DNA of 17,254 nt from Bifidobacterium breve (GTDB taxonomy: Bacteria > Actinomycetota > Acidimicrobiia > IMCC26256 > PALSA-555), in contig CAMDCC010000023.1 in assembly GCA_945889545.1 (NCBI GenBank), positions 1 through 17,254 on the forward strand. Reading direction: 5' to 3'. Below the pieces are notes generated by a model, which did not search any database, had not been told where the DNA came from, and saw only the letters and a program-made list of their open reading frames with translations. A program made the translations under genes and the position numbers. Position 1 is the first letter of the stretch; every line of letters begins with the position of its first letter. Positions 13,845-17,254 of this stretch are shown piece by piece.

Positions 13845-14771
13845 ATGACAGTCTCCACAGGACACTCACGCTTCAACGAGAGTGGATTCCGCGCAGTTCT
13901 CGGACACCAACACGGTTTGGTGACGACGAGCCAACTTCGTGACCTCGGTCTCTCGCAATCAGCCGCAGCCAAGCGCGCACGGCGGGGCGAGCTGGAGCGT
14001 GTACTCCCGGGCGTGTACCGATCCACCCTCATCGCGCCCTCCTTGCACCAACAAGCATTGAGCGCGGTGCTCTGGGCCGGCGCGGACGCGGTCGCATCGC
14101 ACGCCACTGCGGCTCGCCTCTACGGCTTCGACGGTCCGCACGAAAGGCCGCACATCTGGGTTCCGCCGACGCGCTCGCCGAAGTCGCCCTTCGTCGCGGT
14201 CCATCGTGGCGAGATTGCGCGCAACGACCGACGCTTCCGAGATCGCGTGCCAGTCACCTCACCGGCGCGCACGCTTGTCGACTTGGCCAGTGTGCTTGAC
14301 GACGAATCGCTCGAAGCCGCTGCCGAGGATTTCTTCCATCGTGGCGTGACGACGCCGCTTTCCGTGCAGCGCTGCCTCCACGCGACGGGCGGCACCGGGC
14401 GCGCCGGGTCTCGCCTCCTGGGAGATCTGCTCGCCGACCGAGACCAGGCGCCGCTCGAGCGCAAGCTCGAGGTAAAGATCTGGCGTCTCTTGCGTAAGTC
14501 CGGGCTTCGACCGGTTCGTCAGTTCCACGTCCGCTGTGGCGCCAAGAAGTACCGGCTCGACTTCGCTTGGCCGGTCCTGAAGGTGGCGGTCGAGGGCCAC
14601 GGGTTCGCGGCCCACGGCGGACGCCTCGCCCATGTGCGTGACAGCCGTCGCCTCGCCGACCTCGTTGGCGCGGGATGGCGTGTCGTGCCCGTCAGCTGGG
14701 AGGACTGCACGCAGTACCCCGACGAGGTGATCAGGAAAATTCGCGGCGCGCTCCTGGAAGCCGTCGCCTAG
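13845..14771 (+). CDS. AbiEi-like winged-helix plus DUF559/Vsr-like nuclease-fold protein, orphan
   Basis: This 308-residue protein has two parts. Residues about 14-70 (GLVTTSQLRDLGLSQSAAAKRARRGELERVLPGVYR) match the N-terminal helix-turn-helix of AbiEi-type antitoxins. A middle part (SHATAARLYGFDG, TSPARTLVDLASVL) is usual in actinobacterial proteins of this kind. The C-terminal part from about 203 is a PD-(D/E)xK-like DUF559 fold: an early acidic helix (ERKLEVKIW), RLDFAWP with D239, VEGHGFAAHG with E250, DSRR with D266, and GWRVVPVSWEDC followed by PDEVIRKI. Relatives usually show E-x-D-G in the third motif; here it is E-G-H-G. No AbiEii-like nucleotidyltransferase toxin lies beside it, so a classical toxin-antitoxin role is doubtful. 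Such proteins are abundant and uncharacterised in actinobacteria. The gene stands alone between gatB (40 bp) and ilvD (48 bp). ATG 13845 has no evident ribosome binding site. Confidence 0.82.
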   Translation: MTVSTGHSRFNESGFRAVLGHQHGLVTTSQLRDLGLSQSAAAKRARRGELERVLPGVYRSTLIAPSLHQQALSAVLWAGADAVASHATAARLYGFDGPHERPHIWVPPTRSPKSPFVAVHRGEIARNDRRFRDRVPVTSPARTLVDLASVLDDESLEAAAEDFFHRGVTTPLSVQRCLHATGGTGRAGSRLLGDLLADRDQAPLERKLEVKIWRLLRKSGLRPVRQFHVRCGAKKYRLDFAWPVLKVAVEGHGFAAHGGRLAHVRDSRRLADLVGAGWRVVPVSWEDCTQYPDEVIRKIRGALLEAVA

Positions 14772-14806
14772 GCCAAACGCCATGCGGTGAGGTGAACGCC
14801 GCCCGG

Positions 14807-14812
14807 TACGAT
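14807..14812 (+). promoter_or_regulatory. -10-like hexamer TACGAT, probable leaderless promoter of ilvD
   Basis: TACGAT fits TAnnnT and ends 7 nt before the ilvD ATG at 14820. No Shine-Dalgarno sequence lies between. The same hexamer occurs upstream of the dehydrogenase gene, there with a leader. Confidence 0.5.
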
Positions 14813-14819
14813 CAGTTCC

Positions 14820-16505
14820 ATGCCAGATATGGAGATGAAGCCCCGCAGCCGCGACGTGACCGATGGCATCGAAGCTGCCGGCGCGCGCGCCATGCTCCGA
14901 GCAGTCGGTATGACCGACGACGACTGGGGCAAGTCACAGGTCGGCGTGGCGTCGAGTTGGAACGAAGTCACACCGTGCAACATGCCACTCGATGCTCTGG
15001 CCAAGCGCGCGAAGGAAGGTGTGCGCGAAGCTGGCGGCTTCCCGCTCGAGTTCGTGACGATCGCCATCAGCGACGGCATCTCGATGGGTCACGAAGGTAT
15101 GCGCGGTTCACTCCCGTCGCGCGAGATCATCGCCGACTCGGTGGAATGCGTGGTGCACTCGGAGCGTCTCGACGCGCTGGTCACGTTCGCTGGCTGCGAC
15201 AAGAGCCTCCCTGGGATGCTCATGGCCGCCGCTCGCCTCAACCTTCCTTCGGTGTTCCTGTACGGCGGCTCGATCCTCCCCGGCCAGTACAAGGATCAGG
15301 CGATCGACATCGTGAACGTGTTCGAAGGGATCGGCGCGTGCGCGGCAGGCACGATCACCGAGAACGAGCTCGGTGAGATCGAGAAGCACGCGTGTCCGAC
15401 GATCGGTTCGTGCGCCGGCATGTTCACCGCCAACACGATGGCGGCAGCGGCGGAGGCGCTGGGGATGGCGTTGCCGGGCAGCTCGGCCGCGCCAGCCGTC
15501 GACGCCCGTCGCATCGACTTCGCCTTCGAGACCGGACGCGCAGTGATGGGCCTCCTCGAAGCCGGTATCCGCCCGCGCCAGATCCTGACCAAGGAGGCGT
15601 TCGAGAACGCGATCGCCGTCGGCATGGCGCTCGGTGGATCTACGAACCTCGTACTTCACCTGCTGGCCATTGCGAACGAAGCGCGCATCGAGCTCGAGCT
15701 CGACGACTTCAATCGGATCGGCGCGAAGGTTCCGCACATCGCCGACATGAAGCCGCACGGCAAGTACCACATGTCCGACCTCGACCGGGTCGGTGGTGTG
15801 CAGGTCGTGATGCGCGAGCTGCTCGACGCCGGATTGCTGCACGGCGACTGCATGACGGTCACCACGAAGACGATCGCCGAGAATCTCGCGGCGCTCGACC
15901 CGCCCGCGCCCGACGGCGAAGTGGTCCATCGGTTGTCAGCGCCCATCCACACGCAAGGTGGGCTCGCCATTCTCACCGGCTCGCTCGCGCCCAAGGGCAG
16001 CGTGGTGAAGGTGGCCGGACTCGACCAGCTGCGGTTCGAGGGGATCGCGCGCGTGTTCGACGGCGAGGAGTTCGCGATGGAGGCGGTCCTCGCACGGAAG
16101 ATCAACGCGGGCGACATCGTGGTGATCCGCTACGAAGGCCCGAAGGGCGGGCCCGGGATGAAGGAGATGCTCGCGATCACCGGGGCGATGAAGGGTGTCG
16201 GCCGCGGTGCTGATGCTGCGCTCATTACCGACGGGCGCTTCTCCGGCGGAACGCACGGCTTCTGCGTCGGGCATGTCGCGCCCGAAGCCGTCGAGTGCGG
16301 ACCGATCGCGCTCATCGCTGAAGGTGATCGCATCGTGATCGACGCCGAGGCGCACACGATCGACCTCCTCGTCGACGAGGCTGTACTCGAGGAGCGGCGC
16401 GCCAACTGGAAGCCGCCGCAGCCCCGCTACACGAGCGGCTTCATCGCGAAGTACGCACTGCTCGCGCAGGGCGCGGAAACCGGCGCGATCACCAACGTCT
16501 TCTGA
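14820..16505 (+). CDS. ilvD: Dihydroxy-acid dehydratase IlvD
   Basis: IlvD dehydrates 2,3-dihydroxy-isovalerate and 2,3-dihydroxy-3-methylvalerate to the 2-keto acids, the third common step of valine, isoleucine and leucine synthesis. The 561-residue product has the three expected Fe-S cluster cysteines: C53 in VTPCNMP, C126 in AGCDKSLPG and C198 in IGSCAGMFTANTM. K128 in CDKS is the expected Mg-binding carbamylated lysine. The catalytic serine is S475 in TDGRFSGGTHG. ISMGHEGMRGSLPSRE, MALGGSTN and YEGPKGGPGM are further signatures. The DKS pattern with three cysteines fits the [2Fe-2S] bacterial type known from mycobacteria; the cluster type is inference. Length is normal. The ATG at 14820 sits 7 nt after a -10-like TACGAT. 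The next gene begins 3 nt after its TGA and probably shares the transcript. No attenuator or T-box is seen upstream. Confidence 0.97.
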   Translation: MPDMEMKPRSRDVTDGIEAAGARAMLRAVGMTDDDWGKSQVGVASSWNEVTPCNMPLDALAKRAKEGVREAGGFPLEFVTIAISDGISMGHEGMRGSLPSREIIADSVECVVHSERLDALVTFAGCDKSLPGMLMAAARLNLPSVFLYGGSILPGQYKDQAIDIVNVFEGIGACAAGTITENELGEIEKHACPTIGSCAGMFTANTMAAAAEALGMALPGSSAAPAVDARRIDFAFETGRAVMGLLEAGIRPRQILTKEAFENAIAVGMALGGSTNLVLHLLAIANEARIELELDDFNRIGAKVPHIADMKPHGKYHMSDLDRVGGVQVVMRELLDAGLLHGDCMTVTTKTIAENLAALDPPAPDGEVVHRLSAPIHTQGGLAILTGSLAPKGSVVKVAGLDQLRFEGIARVFDGEEFAMEAVLARKINAGDIVVIRYEGPKGGPGMKEMLAITGAMKGVGRGADAALITDGRFSGGTHGFCVGHVAPEAVECGPIALIAEGDRIVIDAEAHTIDLLVDEAVLEERRANWKPPQPRYTSGFIAKYALLAQGAETGAITNVF

Positions 16506-16508
16506 CCC

Positions 16509-17254
16509 ATGAAGCTCGCACTCAAGGCGGCGAAGTACCTCTTCATCAGCCCTCGGTACTTCTTCCTGTACTTCTTCGGGAAGCCCGAAAAGGTTCTCAA
16601 TGTCGTCACCGGTGCGTTGGCGTCCAGGTTCGATGAGCTTTCCGCCGAGCTCGACCGCGATCCGCTGTTCGCAGAGGCGTTGGCGAAGCGCACGTCGGAA
16701 GTGCTCGGCGAGGATTTCTCCCTCGCGCAGGACCACTACTTCCTGTATGCGCTCACGAGGCTGACGCGGCCCCGCCTGGTGGTCGAGACCGGCGTGTTCG
16801 ACGGGTACTTCACGGCCGCTTATCTCAAGGGCCTGCACGACAACTCCGTCGAGAATGGCGTGGACGGCCGGCTGATCTCGATCGACCTGCCCGCCTACGC
16901 GCCGATAGCGGACAGCACCGACCGGTACGCACACCGCACGTCGTTGCCGCCGGGCTGTGAGCCCGGGTGGGTGATCCCGGACGAGCTGCGCAGCCGGTGG
17001 GAGCTGCACCTCGGCGACGCGCGAACGCTGCTCCCCGAGGTCCTTGACGGCGTCACCGACCTCGACATGTTCTTCCACGACAGCCTCCACACCTACGACC
17101 ACATGACGTTCGAGTACCAGACCGCGTGGCCCCGACTGCGCACCGGGGGCATCTTGATGACGCACGACGTGCATTGGAACGCCGCCTTCCGTCACTTCAC
17201 CCACCGGCAAGGGCTCCAGGATCTCGCGGTCCACGGCTTCGGGGTCACCCGCAA
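16509..17254 (+). CDS. Class I SAM-dependent methyltransferase, Methyltransf_24-like (3' end outside window)
   Basis: The frame is open from ATG 16509 to the window end, giving 248 residues without a stop. After a basic, aromatic-rich N-terminus (KAAKYLFISPRYFFLYFFG) and a helical region, a Rossmann-type SAM site starts at about 90: VVETGVFDGYFTAAYL (motif I, 91-106), then GRLISIDLPAY with an acidic residue after the second strand. GDARTLLPEV is the likely motif III region. DMFFHDSLHTYDHMTFE (186-202) and GGILMTHDVHWN follow; both are characteristic of the Methyltransf_24 and TylF/cephalosporin-hydroxylase-like group. The substrate is not predictable; relatives modify sugars or small metabolites. 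It follows ilvD by 3 nt, so it is probably co-transcribed and perhaps translationally coupled, though a link to branched-chain amino acid synthesis is not evident. The hydrophobic N-terminus might associate with the membrane. Confidence 0.85.
   Translation, partial: MKLALKAAKYLFISPRYFFLYFFGKPEKVLNVVTGALASRFDELSAELDRDPLFAEALAKRTSEVLGEDFSLAQDHYFLYALTRLTRPRLVVETGVFDGYFTAAYLKGLHDNSVENGVDGRLISIDLPAYAPIADSTDRYAHRTSLPPGCEPGWVIPDELRSRWELHLGDARTLLPEVLDGVTDLDMFFHDSLHTYDHMTFEYQTAWPRLRTGGILMTHDVHWNAAFRHFTHRQGLQDLAVHGFGVTR

Noticed and set aside
15936..17234. A 432-codon reverse frame opposite ilvD and the methyltransferase
   Set aside because: The forward strand holds ilvD with all catalytic residues and a methyltransferase with clear SAM motifs. 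The reverse frame shows only mirrored codon bias.
1..17254. Mobile elements, CRISPR arrays, tRNAs or a defence island
   Set aside because: No transposase or integrase motifs, no regularly spaced repeats, no tRNA-like sequence ending in CCA, and no toxin or Cas gene was seen. The window is core chromosome.

Overview
This window reads as a piece of a high-GC actinobacterial chromosome. The best guess is class Acidimicrobiia or a close relative. The reasons are the strong G/C third-position bias, the MnmA/LigA/GatCAB protein styles, a PknB-type kinase with PASTA repeats, an actinobacterial SCP2-type protein, a Thr-rich tail on the first (cut) protein, and several genes that look leaderless. The taxonomy is inference. 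No mobile element, CRISPR array, tRNA or rRNA was seen. The window is almost entirely chromosomal core genes, densely packed, with gaps mostly under 115 bp.

Layout. 1-273: 3' end of an unrecognised, probably exported protein. 299-565 (-): possible small hypothetical gene. 625-2825: iscS-like cysteine desulfurase overlapping mnmA, a tRNA 2-thiolation pair. 2841-3728 (-): multi-spanning membrane protein. 3789-5804: NAD-dependent DNA ligase ligA, whose stop codon lies in a 35-bp imperfect tandem duplication. 5861-6349 (-): single-TM protein with an exported domain. 6464-8341: PASTA Ser/Thr kinase. 8440-9366: MFE-2-like short-chain dehydrogenase. 9425-10132: five-TM protein. 10169-10573 (-): SCP2-like protein. 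10620-13804: gatC-gatA-gatB, the Asp/Glu-tRNA amidotransferase operon. 13845-14771: AbiEi-like HTH plus DUF559-type nuclease-fold protein. 14820-16505: ilvD. 16509-end: class I methyltransferase, cut by the window edge.

How the genes fit together. The clear functional units are IscS-MnmA (sulfur transfer to tRNA U34) and GatCAB (Gln-tRNA/Asn-tRNA by transamidation). The other genes are neighbours rather than one pathway.

The most interesting signal spans several genes. Six genes at the head of transcription units (iscS, ligA, the kinase, its divergent partner, gatC and ilvD) have a TAnnnT -10-like hexamer ending only 7-10 nt before the start codon, and none has a visible ribosome binding site. 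Three others (SDR, the 9425 membrane protein, SCP2) have clear Shine-Dalgarno sequences instead. Also notable are a one-base discrepancy at the gatC/gatA junction, which looks like a lost C or a five-codon bridging ORF, and an orphan AbiEi/DUF559 protein with an altered catalytic motif. I did not find a convincing new defence or biosynthetic system.
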